Shown here: positions 53,501 through 63,601 of the stretch, piece after piece
Position numbering within the stretch: position 1 is the stretch's first letter
Layout: each line of letters begins with the position of its first letter
NCBI RefSeq assembly: GCF_965638725.1
Contig: NC_134957.1
Coordinates: 20,050,101 to 20,114,100, forward strand
Reading direction: 5' to 3'
Length of the DNA stretch: 64,000 bases
Source of the DNA: Aptenodytes patagonicus
Lineage: Eukaryota > Chordata > Aves > Sphenisciformes > Spheniscidae
The notes under the pieces: generated by a model
Seen by the model: only the letters and a program-made list of their open reading frames with translations
Told to the model about the DNA's origin: nothing
Databases searched by the model: none
Translations under genes and position numbers: made by a program

Positions 53501-56500
53501 CAAGACTTAATTTTCTTTGTGCAATACACTTAGCACCTCACCTCTGCTTCCTGTTTATTCCTGATGTGAGCCCCCCCCTCCTTGAAAACCCCTCCTTTAC
53601 ACAGGCTGGTATGTGCTTGTTCAGCCTTGCAAGAGCTGCCTCATGATACTTCATTCTCTGGTCCCTGTATATTGTTTTCGAAGAATCTTTTGCTTTCAAA
53701 ATAGGTTAAGGTACTGCCAGGCTGAACAGACTTACTTCTAGATAAACTTTTGGATGAATATTGACAGACTGTGCAAAGCTTGCTACACTGCAAGGAAGTC
53801 TCTTTTGAGTAGGAAAAAAAGCTTTTTTTTGACAAACAATTGTTGCTATTTTTTGTTGATCATGTTAACTATCACCATGCCCACGGGAGCTCAGTGTCAG
53901 CGAAATCTGTAGTGCCTGTATTGATCCTAAACTGTGCCAGTAAGGACTCTTCCATCTTAGTGAAAACATCCTGAACTCAGTTATTTTGCCTTAAGGCTGG
54001 ATGGTTGGCTGTCTTTAAACTGACAGACAGATCCACTCTTTGCAAAATGAGCATGATTTTTAACTCGAACGCAAGCTATCACCTAGGTTTACATCATTGT
54101 GACAAGTCATTTTGCCAAGAGCACTTGAATAAGATTCAGGTAGGGAGGTTGTGGTTGTTGTTCAGATGTTTCTTTAATGAGCTTTTAACTCTTATGAAGG
54201 CAATTAAAACAGCCGGTGGGTGTATAGCTATTGGAGGTACCTGGGCAGCGCGTGAGCCCCTGCACCCTTCTCTAGCTGCCATCAGAGCTGGGGCAGCTGC
54301 AGCCTTAGCTTCAGCTGCTCCCTGGTAGCCGCCCGGGCCTCGCTGGTTTGGGCATGGCTTTATCCAACACAGTTTTTAAGGAGTTTGGTAAGGGGGAAGC
54401 TTCTAATGTCTTATTTCAGCTTTTCTCCGTGGAACAGAACTTCAGGGTGGATTTCTTCTGGCCCTCAAAGTAAGTGTGTTGGTGACAGCTGTAGTCAACA
54501 TGGAGGCGCTTATACTATTGATGAACAAAAACAGCTGCTGGAAAAAAGGGAAAAGATGTTATTTTGTTCCTAGAAACTTGCATATAGCTTTATAAAGTGA
54601 TGCTGCATCTCAGTCCTGCCAGGACTTCATTTAAGCCTGTATGGGACACGTACCTTCAGTCACAAGGGTCTAAAAGACACTAGTGCTTATCAGTTTGGGT
54701 TGATGGTCACTTGAAGCAGTGTCTGTGTAAATAGATGTCCTTCTGTAAGTTTTGGGAGTTTCCTGTTTTAACTTTTTAGCACTACAACTCCCTTAAGGTT
54801 TGCTCTGGACTTTCAGAAGTAACTGGCAGCTCATTAACAGCTTTTTATTAGCACTGAAAACCATGGGAGGGAAGCTGCACTGGTCATCTGGAGGCCTTGT
54901 CTTTGCTAGGCAAAAGGTGCTTGTTGCCAGGTATTAGCTCATGTACTGCAACACAGGGTGCAGTCCTAGGCGTCTTCATTTCACAAAGAAAAATGTGTTA
55001 GAACCTCTTCTATAGATGAGATGGTGAAGTATGAGATCATTTCGATTACACCATGCTGGCAGGCTGAGAGTGAGAGGAGGGGAGAAGTCTTGTTCCTCTT
55101 GACCTCCAAAGGGACAACCCTTTGCCTTTTTCCCTATCACAAATCCAAGCTGATAGCAAGCACTTCAAATCAAAGTCACGATTTGGCCATCTTATCAAAA
55201 CAACTATAAAACCTGAAGGAAAATTTGATTTGATATATTATGTGATTGGCACTAAAAGAGCCCCGTTTGTACCATTTGCAGGCATGGCGGAAGCGCTGGT
55301 TCGTGCTGCGCAGAGGCCGCATGAGCGGGAACCCAGATGTGCTGGAGTACTACAGGAACAACCATTCCAAAAAACCCATTCGGATCATCGACCTCAACGA
55401 GTGCGAAGTGCTGAAGCACTCGGGGCCCAACTTCATCAGGAAAGAATTTCAGAACAACTTCGTCTTCATTGTGAGAACCACCTACCGCACCTTCTACCTG
55501 GTAGCCAAAACTGAGGAGGAGATGCAGATCTGGGTGCACAACATCAGCCAGATCTGTAACTTTGGACATCTAGAAGATGGCACAGGTAGGATCATGCTTG
55601 TCTTGGGGGTTGGGAGGATGATCTTTGTCTGGGCTCCTCCACAGCAGCACCCAGGGTGAGAGGAAGCATGGACCTTGCTGGCTGGTTGAGTTGGGCAGGT
55701 GGTGTGGGACTCTGTTTCTTACAGCTCCACACAGCACTGAGATGCTGCTAAACCCTGATTTGCAAGTTATCAGGGATCTTGTTTCTGCTGGGTAGAAATA
55801 ATAGCTGGCCGCTTGGTCTCACTTTGATGAAGTGATTCCTGCTAGAATAACCAGCAGGTCCTTAATAAGAAAAGGTACTGTTTATGTGAAAAGCTGACTG
55901 ACTGTTATCTTCTGGGGCCGTTTATTTCATTGCATGTCCCATATTTATTTAGTTTGGCTTAATGTAAGACACCTGTTCTGGGAGAGTGTCCTGCAAAACT
56001 CGCATTTTCTCAGGCTTTGCTGGATGTGGAATGTGCACAGACTTGGGTGGATACGCACATACATAAATCAATGACAAAAATACTGAGCTGTCTTAGTCTA
56101 TTAGTGAGAAGAAAAGTAAAGAAAAGGCAGAAGACAGGAGAGCGTTAGAAGTGTGTGTCTAGACTTAAGAGATGGTCCTGCCAGTGAAGCATAAAGTCAG
56201 CCTGTTTTGCCAGGACCTACACCTGTATATACTCAGCAGGGTGAATGTCTTGGAAAGCTTCCAAGAATTAACCACTCCAAGATGGATGTAGCCAGTAATT
56301 GAAGTCGGGACCTGTATCATCATTAACTTCCCTTTCAAATGAGACAATCGGGCTCAGAAAACAGCAATCTGTCTTTCCCTTGACATTTCCAAGGGGCAGA
56401 TACAGCAGCAATTTGAGAGCTTCATAGGAAGTGAGTCAGAACGAAGTCCTTCACCATGGTAAAAGGTAGTGCAAAAGCAGAAGAGGGTGGTGATGGAGGG

Positions 56501-59500
56501 ACTCGATCCCAAGGGCAGTAATATGTTTGGGGGTATCATAGTGTGGCTGGGCAGATTATCCTGCCATGGTCCCTGTGCTGCTGCGCTCAGGCTGCTACTG
56601 GTGTCTGCAACTGCCGCATAGCCATACCATTACCTTGTAACTTGAAAGGAAACAAAAGGCCATGGTGAAATGTTTTATTTTAATCTGTCGTGGTTCCTGG
56701 CCTTCTTTAATCTTCTCTTCAGTAGTTCATTCTGAGGGGATATGGGAGTGGAAAGAGCACTGCAGTGGTCCTGTTATAAATGTGATGTCTGCTCTCTTCC
56801 CATTCACTTTAGAGACCACCAGGAAAATGTGCTGACATATTTTTATGTGCCAGTACAAGCTGCCCATGAATGCAACTTGCAAACTAGAGCTGGTAGCTTT
56901 GAGGGATTGGAGTCAATAGCCCTTTGGAACTTGGACATAATTAGGGATATTCAGTAACCCCCTTCCTGCTGATCTGCCCTTGTTGACACTGAGATGTTGG
57001 TCTTGCATTGCTACTTCTGGTGCAGTATTATTTTAGATATAATTTTACCAATTACTCTGAAATGTAGGTAAGTCTTTCCATGCAAAACAGAAAAGAGAAA
57101 AATAATGTGTCTCTCAAATCTGTATGCAGACTTCTGCTGGCACTGTGATGAGGATGTGCATAGGGAGATGTGATCTGTGACCGAGGAGCTAAGGCAGTGG
57201 CTGTCCCCAGGATAGATGCATTTATACTGGGAAATGTCTGTTCTGTTACGCTGGTACAGTGCAGCGTTGCTTGTAAGACTTATACATGGGCAATACTCAG
57301 AGTATTACACAGTGGTATTTCTCTCCCAGCGAATACTGCTAGTGTAGAAACTGACGGATGAGAAGTGACAACTCTTGGTGTGGCAGTTGGGAAAGCTGAC
57401 GTCCCAGCTTTCCGCTCTGTTCAAGGCAGGTATTAACCCCCAAGAAGTTCAACAGTGCAGAGCATTTGCCTTGGTTCAGTATAAAGTCTGGCACCTGAAC
57501 GTACAGCCCTTGTCACAGACTGTGTAAGCTAAGCTTCCAGACATGCACTTACCGTATCTCTAATGGTGAATAGCTCATAAGATCTCCTGTTTACCGTGCA
57601 GTTCATGCTGGTGAGGTCAGGTCTGGGGTGTATTCAGGTCAGGCTGCAGGGCACATCCAGATCCTCTGATTTAAATCTGCACAGTTCCACAGGTTGCACA
57701 TAACATTTCAAACAGTTGCTAATTGCTTCAGCTTTTTGGAAGCACATAAATCCCCCAAGAGCCTGTAGGTTTAAACAAATTACCCTTAAAAATTAACATA
57801 AGAAGAGAAAAGCTCTATTAAATGCCATATGCTTTTTTAACTTGAATGCTACTGTGTTAAAAAAATAATAGTCCCTGAAATGAATCATCAAAAGAAAGAC
57901 ACATCAATTGCAGGAAATTTTAATAAGCTGTTCTGTGTATTAAAATGAATCTCAAAGCCAATATTATATTGTGAAATCAATCACTGTTAATCCTTGCATC
58001 TCTGAATATTTGCTGCAACTTTGAGGCCAAAACCAAATCTGCTGCTTTCTCTGCTTAATGCACAGAAAGTGCAGCCACGAGTTTACGCAGTGACTCAGCT
58101 GTAAACACCGTCCCATTGTTCCCAGTTAGTCCCCTCCAGTAGCAAAGAAGCTGGACGAACAGCCAGGTCCTAGTCATCAGAGGCCTCCGGTCTGACATGT
58201 AAGCAGCCAGATGCAGACCAAAGTTAGCAAAACCACGGCTGGCCCTGTGAGGACAGCTTTTTAGTCAACAAGAGAGGGGACGGCTGAGAGACTAAGGCGA
58301 AATGCAAGCTCCAGGCAGATGTCAGGAAGCACCTGGGAGGGCGGCTGTTGGGAAGGACTTGCCAGCAGCAATCATCACGCTGCAGCACTCGGCTGCCACA
58401 AGAAACTGTGCCACTGGCTGTGCTGAAAATGACGGGTGAGCTGGCACCTTCAGGGGAGTCAGCTGGAGGAGAGAGGAAGAGGCCTCCCTCCATATTTTCT
58501 TACCATTTCTATGTAAAATCTTGCTTCTACCTCTGGTGAAGGCTCCCAGTAGGGACCTTTCATCTTGGGTTCCCTCTTCACTTCTTCCACAGGCTCCAGG
58601 TATTGTTACACATCCCATGTAAACGCCTTGCTCCTTCCAGATGCAGCCCTTACTTGAAGGTCCCTGCCGATCTCCATCTCTCCCCTGTTGCTCTACTCTC
58701 TCCCACAGCACCCAGGGCCACAGTGCAGCCTGATGTCCCCGGGGAGGCCCCCTCACTGGTGCCTTCCCTGCACAGTGCATGGACCAGGACGTTGGCAGGG
58801 TCATCCTAAGTGACAGGTTACCCTTGGGTCCCTCTTGGCTGCTGGCAGTTGGATTAGAGCATTTCTGCTCCTCCACCTCTCCCTTTTACCTCTAGTTGCT
58901 CTGTTGTTCACACCCATCCTTGCCCATTGCTGGGACCTTCTCCCTTTTTGCCTGCTCCTCTGATGGTTTCTTTGCCTCCTTAAATGTCTCTCCCTCTTTT
59001 TTTTCCTCTTGCCAATGTGCACAGACCCTGCCCCCCATGGCATGGGGATGGTTTGATTTCCCCAGGAGCTTGCTGCAGCCACACTGGGAAGCATCTCTCC
59101 CAGCCAGGGCAGCATGCTGGGAGCAAGGGGAGCCAGGACCACTGCACTGAGGGACTACCTGGAGGGGACTGTGCTCTCCTTGCAGAGACACTTTCTCCTG
59201 AGCGTCTTCACTTCATTTCCCCCCTCTGTTCCCGTACAAAGTGGGGCAGGCAGTGTCCTGGCAGGCTTGCTCACGGCAGCACCTGGCCCTTGCACAGGAG
59301 TTCAGGGGAGGTGTGACAGCTCCTCCCAGCCCATGCTGGAGGACAGGCACTGGGGCTACTCCCTCCACACTCCCCTCTCAGTGGGAGGAAATCCCTTCTC
59401 AGCTGCATGGACTCAAGGCTGCCCTTTAATGTCAGGCTCTGGCCCCTGGCCAGGAGGGGTGGGTGGCATTTCTACCTCCTTGGTATGGCCATGCAGCCTG

Positions 59501-62500
59501 GTGGGGGTTTGCTGTGAGCAGGACCCCCCTATTTCACTGTGTCCCTGCACTGCTGTTGCACCATAATGATTTTTGGGGAGTGGGCTGGGGTCTGTAGCAG
59601 GAGGGAGAAGCCCTCTGTTTCTTCAAGCAATGGCCCTGCAATGACAGGGAAAGTCACGAGATTTTTTTGGGTTAGTGCCCACCGAAGCAGTTATTTTGGC
59701 AGCCAAAGCCTCCTGCTGTCTCTCTGGCAAAGGGGAGGGCAGGCACCAAACCTATTCTCTGCCTTCTCACTGTTGAAAGTGGCCATGCATAATTTATTCT
59801 ACCCAGCTGCTGTCGTGGTACAACTTTAATGCACACTGATTCGGTTACCAGCAGGGCTGGCAGGGACAGGGACGGTCTGTTAGGAGCTGGCTGCAGGTCC
59901 CTGAGCCCCTGAAGGTTAGAAAAGGGCAGGTCTGCGCTGTCCCCATCCCTCCCTCCTGTTCACAACGGTTGCCATGTGGTCTGTAGCTCACAGCCTTTCC
60001 TGATGGGATAATCCGTGGCTAAACCCTGTGAGTACCAGATGGAGTTCAGGCCTGTTTGTTCTCTGTGTTAATAATCCAGAATGTCATTAATTTTTCTTAC
60101 GCATTGTGGCAGGTTTTAGTTGTTGTGTGTTTTTTTTTTTTTAAAAAATGTGGTCAGATGGTGATGTGAACATGCTTTTCTGAGATCCCTATGGAGTTAG
60201 CCTGGTGCATATTTGATCATCCTCAGCTTGCAAGACAGCTCTCCGAGTCCAAGATTTGAAAGCAGAGTTACTGTCTGAGCCAGCACAATGAACAAGAGAA
60301 AAGTTATTTTTTCAGATGGGAAGGCTGCAGCCCTCAGCTCTGCTTTGCAAATGTGAAACCCTGTAAAAGCCATTCCTTCCAGATGCTCACTGCTGAAATC
60401 CTGCTGCTATAAGCACCTGCTCAAAATTAAGCAAATGCTTTGTGTAGGCTCGAATTTAAGCATGTGCTTTGCTGATCTGGGGTCCACTGCATCAGACCTC
60501 CAAAGCTAACAGGAGGAAGCAGCAGTGAGTCAATACTGGTAGATGGGAAGGGAAGAGGCAGCTCCCTCCCCAGTTCAAAGGGATGAGGTGTGGGGTAACG
60601 CAGGGAGAGAAGATCAGCTGTTTCACTCTTCTGACTGACATCAGAAAGGTGACAGGGTGAAGCCCGCTGTGGCTGGTGTGGAAGTCTGGGTCACTAGAGG
60701 GTTTTGTTTGTTTAGTGATGTTGCTGTCTAACCACCCATGTCTTGGCAGCCCTTTCGGTCCCTCCTGACCTGCTTGCGCATACACCTAGCACCTCCCAGG
60801 GTTGAGAAGAGACTATAACAACCCAGTAAAGTGCCAAAGCTTGTTGCTGTGTTGAGCTGAGGACTAGGTAGAACCTGCTGGAGGATCTCAGGACCTCACC
60901 GCACAGTGCAGGATCTGGCCCACCACATGTATGCAGATGGTCAGGGGCTGGTTCCCAGCATTTCCAGTAAATTCTGGATTTCAGTGTTAGAGAAATCTGC
61001 CTTCTTGCTACGCTTTGAAGGAATGTTTATGCTTGGTTTGGTTTTATCAGCAGTAGCTGGTTTCTTGCGTTTGTTTTTGCTGCGGAGTTCTTCATTTTGA
61101 AGAAGGGTTTTGCAGCTTTGACTCAGGCGGTGTCTGTGCTTCAGCCAGAGAGATGGGTGCCCACTGCCGAGCCCCGCAGGTGTCGGGGACAGCTGGGGCA
61201 CCCAGTGAGCACTGCCTGGTCCCCGCACAGCCCTGGTGAGGGAACCACCACGCAGCAACCTGAAACGTCACTAGAAAAAATCATATTCTCTAATTGAGGG
61301 CTCGTGTTCCTGGTGCCACTGGCTGAGCTTGCTGCTAGGAGCAGATGCCTTTGGAGAGCAGGCCCTTCCCTGTCCACAGCTGCCCACGGTGGGAGGTCCG
61401 ACTTGCACTGAGGTCTCGATTTTTTGAGTCAAAATGCTCCAAGAGCTGGGCCAGAGGCTGTGCTTAGCCTTAACTCTGTATGGTTCACCCATCACTCCTT
61501 CATCCCTCCTGCCCAGCGTCCCCGGCTCTCTAGTGGGGATGGAGGCTGGGAGAGCAACAGGACTAGACTTGTCTCTGCTGCCCAGTAATGCTCGGGCCAG
61601 ATGGGTATGAGTGCCTCGGCCGTATGCTGCCAGTGAAGGATGGCCTCGGTGGTCGGAGGTCAACCCGGAGCTGAGCAGGTGGCCAGCTCTGTGCAGCCTG
61701 GGCCAGCCCTGCTGCCTGCAGCCCAAACCTGCTCCTCTCCCCACCTCCATCCCTTTCTGTGCTGCGGCAGGACTGGAGTGTTATGCCCGGGGAAGGAGGG
61801 AGCAAGGAAGGTGTCGCTGAGCAGGGAAGGTGTCACTGAGCACGGGCTCCCCTGTGTCTTGTGGCCTCCAGAAAAGTAGTGTCCCTTTTCTCAGCAGAGC
61901 CAACAAGCCTCTAGCTGGGCAATAACAGCTACACCACAGCTCTCGTGGCTTTGATGTCCAGCCTAGAGAGGCGTAAGGAGTTTGCAGACAAGTTCAGAGG
62001 TGCAACAAATCCAGCTACTCCATAAGCCGCAAAGCTCAGTTTTGTCCACTGAGATCTAGAAAGTGGGAAGAAATCATTCCCTTTCCTTGTCGCCGTTAAT
62101 TTGAAGTGTTGGAGATTAATACTTAATTATTTGTGTTAGGTCCTAAAAAATACTTGATAAAACAGACTGCTCTGCCTCAGCACTTTCCTCAGCAGAGGCT
62201 GTCTTCATTGCTGTCTGCAGGAGGGATGCTACAGCCCTGCAGGAGGGGGGATGCCAGACCAAGCCTGGGCAGGGGGACAGCTGCAAAATCAGGCTCCCCT
62301 CTCCCCAGAATCAGTTTTTGCCTTGACCCATTGCTGCTCTGGGGTAAAACATCCCTGGTGCAAAAGCAAGGTGGCGGTGGCCAGGAGAGGCAGTGGGCCA
62401 GGGTGAGTCAGAGCCGTTCCTCAGCTGGGGCCGTCCATTCCCATTGCAGGTTCAGTGGAGAGCCTGTCTCACACGACCTCGTCCCCGCAGCCATCGCCGG

Positions 62501-63601
62501 CCGCCTCCACCCACGCCTCCCGCATCGCAGATCCCTCCTTCTCAGTTGACCACGCTGCTGCTGACGCATCTGCCGCAGAGGAGACCCCCAGCGAGTCAGA
62601 GTCGGTCTTCCTCCCTGACTACCTCTTCCTCTCCAACTGCGAGTCGGGCAAGCTCAGCCACAACAGGTAGGTGTGGGGTCTGCCAGATGCATCGGGCTGG
62701 AGCCACCCTCTGCCTGCCCAGTGATGCCCTGGGAAACTGGGGCAAACTTGTCCTTGAGCCCTACCGCTCAGGATAGGCTCCCAAGCACAACAGGGGACCA
62801 TCAGCTTAATCTAATTTGCAGGAGGCTTTTCATAGCGCAGATTAGCGGTCGAGTGTTGTATGTTGGTCCTGTCCCTTTCCAGGGTGAGTGGCTGGGGACC
62901 TCACATACGGCCTCCCTCCAGATGCCCTTTCTACCTGCTGCTGCCCAGGGTGCTCCACAAAGTGCCCAATCCCCCAGCCCAGCTCAGGGGGCACCTTCTG
63001 CAGCCATAGGGAAGGGACAGATTTTGTCCCAAACTGTGGGGTTGGGGTTTTTTGCTGTGCGCTTGCTCAGTTGCAACCAGCAGAAAAGGAAAGCGCAGGT
63101 CCTGACCTCTGTCTCTGTGCAGGTGTGACAGCTGGTCGAATTCGGACAGATCTCTGGAGCAAACCTCATCAGACGATGTTTTTGTCGACTCCTTGCAGTC
63201 CCAGCCCTCCTTGTACCTTGTACAGCCGTCCAGCGCTGGCACTGTGCACCAGGATGGGGCCCCGTTGGCAAACCCCAGCACTGTGTCCAGGACCATAGAC
63301 ATTAACGGGCCACCCAGTGACTTTTCCTCCTCTTCTCCACTGCTGGGGACGCCGCTGACACCAACCTTTCAGATCGACAAGAGCCAAAACGTGCTGCCCT
63401 ACGGTGTAACCCAGCTGGACATCCTGTCCAACACACCCCCACCGCGGCCGCCCAAGCCAACCCACTTCTCAGACAGGAGAGGGGATGAGGTGGGCGGTGG
63501 GGCCCTCCAGAACGGGCACGCAGGGCTCTGCCGGGCTCAGGTCGCTCTGGTGCCCAGGAGGATCTCCTTGTCCAGCTTAGACAACGTGAGGAACTGGAAA
63601 G
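8468..63601 (+). CDS. GAB3: GAB3, PH-domain docking adaptor (5' part; join of four exons)
   Basis: The joined coding sequence is 8468-8539, 55282-55585, 62450-62666 and 63123-63601, giving 357 complete codons and one base of the next; the remainder lies past the window. Residues about 5-118 form a pleckstrin-homology domain with the invariant Trp (residue 108) of the C-terminal helix. A Ser/Pro-rich tail follows, carrying PPPRPPKP (residues 303-310) for the GRB2 SH3 domain and RRISLS (Ser346) matching the 14-3-3 site of GAB2. The stretches [29 protein letters not shown] and [13 protein letters not shown] identify GAB3 rather than GAB1 or GAB2. GAB proteins act at the plasma membrane, scaffolding SHP2 and PI3K after cytokine-receptor activation. 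The SHP2- and p85-binding tyrosines expected further downstream are not in the window. Confidence 0.96.
9207..9220. repeat. A14 run followed by GT-rich tail
   Basis: Fourteen adenines, then GGGTGTGTGT. This simple low-complexity tract lies early in intron 1. No adjoining retrotransposon body is recognisable, so it is not called a SINE tail. Confidence 0.75.
11997..12009. repeat. A13 run
   Basis: Thirteen consecutive adenines in intron 1, with no attached element that I can identify. Confidence 0.75.
13846..13955. repeat. Diverged tandem duplication, unit about 56 bases
   Basis: Unit 1 starts AGACCATTTTCCACCACTTA at 13846 and unit 2 starts AGACCATTTTCTTCCATTTT at 13902. Both then carry TTAACC-TGTTTTGGTAG and end in A/TGTTTA-like sequence. 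The copies look roughly four-fifths identical by eye, so this is an old local duplication in intron 1 with no known function. Confidence 0.75.
19479..19492. repeat. T14 run
   Basis: Fourteen consecutive thymines in intron 1. It is simple low-complexity sequence. Confidence 0.75.
24614..24639. repeat. (AC)9 microsatellite with A8 tail
   Basis: Nine AC dinucleotides (24614-24631) run into eight adenines (24632-24639). It is a likely length-polymorphic marker within intron 1. Confidence 0.85.
25025..25094. repeat. 17-base exact direct repeat, 53 bases apart
   Basis: GTGTTTCTAACACAGAG occurs at 25025-25041 and again at 25078-25094. The 36 bases between show no transposon ends, so a short local duplication is more likely than a target-site duplication. 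Confidence 0.75.
30645..30803 (-). mobile_element. CR1 LINE 3'-end fragment
   Basis: The plus strand starts TCATAGAATCATAGAATCAT, the reverse complement of the ATTCTATGA microsatellite that ends CR1 elements, and continues TTGGGTTGGAAAGGACCTTT. It then follows the familiar CR1 tail through CCTCCAGGGATGGTGATTCC. The element therefore lies on the minus strand with its 3' end at 30645. The similarity stops around 30803 at CCACTTCC, so it is a heavily 5'-truncated copy of about 160 bases without the reverse transcriptase. CR1 is the dominant LINE of birds and other reptiles. The subtype resembles copies common in non-galliform birds, but that is from memory. Confidence 0.9.
32086..32140. repeat. 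Short tandem duplication, 31-base period
   Basis: TGCCTACCTGGGTTTGTGTC (32086) recurs as TGCCTATCTGGGTTTGTGTC (32117). Over 24 compared bases there are three differences. It is a local duplication in intron 1. Confidence 0.75.
32224..32252. repeat. Tandem 11-base repeat (GTCTGAAGCAA)
   Basis: Two exact copies (32224-32234 and 32235-32245) are followed by a partial third starting GTCTGA. It lies about 90 bases from the duplication at 32086-32140, so this small area has undergone repeated slippage. Confidence 0.8.
33559..33570. repeat. T12 run
   Basis: Twelve consecutive thymines in an AT-rich part of intron 1. Confidence 0.7.
33773..33795. repeat. Perfect 10-base inverted repeat, 3-base spacer
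   Basis: ACATGTGATT (33773-33782) and AATCACATGT (33786-33795) flank GTA. The arms are exact reverse complements. This is a small hairpin or symmetric binding site in intron 1 with no known function. Confidence 0.85.
38301..38340. repeat. 20-base tandem duplication
   Basis: AGCCAGATGTGCTTCAGGTG is followed directly by CCCCAGATGTGCTTCAGATG, with three differences. It is a recent-looking slippage duplication in a GC-rich block of intron 1. Confidence 0.8.
42170..42330. other. CpG-dense pocket within intron 1
   Basis: About 160 bases rich in CpG (for example GGCGCCCGGCCTCGCGGGG and GTGCGCGCCCGC) stand out from CpG-poor surroundings. It is too short for a classical CpG island and no exon is recognisable. 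It could be an intronic regulatory element or a minor alternative start. Confidence 0.4.
46241..46263. repeat. GGCAG-type short repeat
   Basis: GGCAGGGCAGGGCAGGCAGG and the following CAG form a run of GGCAG/GCAG units in a GC-rich part of intron 1. It is a simple repeat only. Confidence 0.65.
47385..47413 (+). promoter_or_regulatory. Cluster of AP-1/MAF-like sites
   Basis: Two perfect TGACTCA sites (47385-47391, 47397-47403) are spaced 12 bases apart, and CGACTCAGCA (47404-47413), a MAF half-site look-alike, abuts the second. A further TGACTCA lies at 46938-46944. Single AP-1 sites are common by chance; three related cores within 29 bases are not. Homotypic spacing near one helical turn is typical of enhancers. 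Activity is inference. Confidence 0.4.
51886..51958 (+). promoter_or_regulatory. Promoter-like arrangement: MARE, TATA-like box, strong-context ATG
   Basis: TGCTGACTCAG (51886-51896), a half-MARE/NF-E2-type site, is followed nine bases later by TATTTAAAA (51905-51913). An ATG with A at -3 and G at +4 lies at 51956, about 20 bases beyond where a TATA box would place a start. That order and spacing resemble a compact core promoter. It lies in intron 1, 3.3 kb upstream of exon 2, on the same strand as GAB3. It could be an alternative first-exon promoter or a chance arrangement. Confidence 0.3.
51956..52393 (+). other. 145-codon open frame downstream of the promoter-like site (unsupported)
   Basis: This ATG-initiated frame begins [18 protein letters not shown] and ends at 52393. 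The start context is strong, but the composition is that of GC-rich chance frames, no domain or signal is recognisable, and it spans the palindrome at 52100-52128. It is listed only because of the upstream TATA-like and MARE-like sites. I do not call it a gene. If the region is transcribed it may simply be the 5' part of an alternative transcript. Confidence 0.15.
52100..52128. repeat. 29-base near-perfect palindrome (14-base arms, 1-base centre)
   Basis: CTTTGGTTCCTTTG (52100-52113) pairs exactly with CAAAGGAACCAAAG (52115-52128) around a single G. As RNA the tip would open to a larger loop, leaving a stem of about 12-13 pairs. It lies in intron 1. Function is unknown. Confidence 0.9.
55282..55585 (+). 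CDS. GAB3: GAB3 coding exon 2 (residues 25-125, most of the PH domain)
   Basis: The exon runs from [20 protein letters not shown] to GHLEDGT, plus the first base of a split Gly codon. It supplies PH strands 2-7 and the closing helix [15 protein letters not shown], whose Trp108 is the most conserved PH residue. The basic [10 protein letters not shown] region lines the phosphoinositide pocket in GAB relatives. WKHxGP-type sequence (here [19 protein letters not shown]) is specific to GAB3. The acceptor is TTTGCAG|GC and the donor ACAG|GTAGGA. The exon has 304 bases, entering in phase 0 and leaving in phase 1. The frame is open a little upstream of the acceptor but has no ATG there. Confidence 0.97.
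60131..60148. repeat. T12A6 low-complexity tract
   Basis: Twelve thymines followed by six adenines in intron 2. It is simple sequence, self-complementary over the central T6A6. Confidence 0.75.
61806..61843. repeat. 19-base tandem duplication
   Basis: GGAAGGTGTCGCTGAGCAG (61806-61824) is followed directly by GGAAGGTGTCACTGAGCAC (61825-61843), with two differences. It is a slippage duplication in intron 2. Confidence 0.85.
62450..62666 (+). CDS. GAB3: GAB3 coding exon 3 (residues 126-198)
   Basis: The exon opens with the second and third bases of Gly126, then [21 protein letters not shown] Ser/Ala-rich low-complexity linker follows, and the exon closes on the conserved [20 protein letters not shown] and [19 protein letters not shown] is the GAB3 match to the DYLLLINC segment of GAB1 and carries Tyr183, a candidate phosphotyrosine. 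The exon is 217 bases, phase 1 in and phase 2 out, with donor ACAG|GTAGGT. The next in-frame codon in the intron is a stop (TAG), which fixes this donor. The linker is much less conserved than the PH domain. Confidence 0.95.
62667..63122 (+). other. GAB3 intron 3
   Basis: This is a short intron of 456 bases with nothing recognisable inside. It ends in a good pyrimidine tract and GTGCAG (63117-63122). An earlier AG (63098) would put an in-frame stop into the protein, which supports the chosen acceptor. Confidence 0.9.
63123..63601 (+). CDS. GAB3: GAB3 coding exon 4 (residues 198-357)
   Basis: After completing Arg198, the exon reads [20 protein letters not shown] and continues for 159 codons to LDNVRNWK plus one base. 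Key motifs are [12 protein letters not shown] (PPPRPPKP at residues 303-310), the polyproline segment that binds a GRB2 SH3 domain in GAB proteins, and [12 protein letters not shown]. In the latter Ser346 aligns with the 14-3-3-binding Thr of GAB2 (PRRNTLPAMDN), a site that ends signalling by displacing GRB2. The exon is 479 bases, phase 2 in and phase 1 out, with donor AAAG|GTGAGT. Tail exons with YVPM-type p85 sites and the SHP2-binding C-terminus are expected downstream, outside the window. Confidence 0.96.

Larger units (their letters stand above)
47414..55281 (+). other. GAB3 intron 1, distal part up to the exon 2 acceptor
   Basis: GC-rich DNA to about 53 kb, then AT-rich to the acceptor. 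The longest chance frames of the window are here (48516-49046 minus and 51158-51823 plus), and neither shows a domain or splice-supported structure. It holds the promoter-like arrangement at 51886-51958, the hairpin at 52100-52128 and a second TATTTAAG at 52970-52977. The acceptor is TTGCAG at 55276-55281 with a modest pyrimidine tract. Confidence 0.55.
55586..62449 (+). other. GAB3 intron 2
   Basis: This intron is 6.9 kb. No exon is recognisable inside. The first part is AT-rich, becoming GC-rich from about 58.2 kb, where the open frames lengthen by chance. It contains TGACTCAGC (58091-58099), a MAF/AP-1-type site overlapping a CAGCTG E-box, a T12A6 run at 60131-60148 and a 19-base tandem duplication at 61806. 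The acceptor is CCATTGCAG at 62441-62449. Confidence 0.65.

Noticed and set aside
63099..63122. Alternative exon 4 acceptor at AG 63097-63098
   Set aside because: It would introduce an in-frame TGA immediately after the junction.
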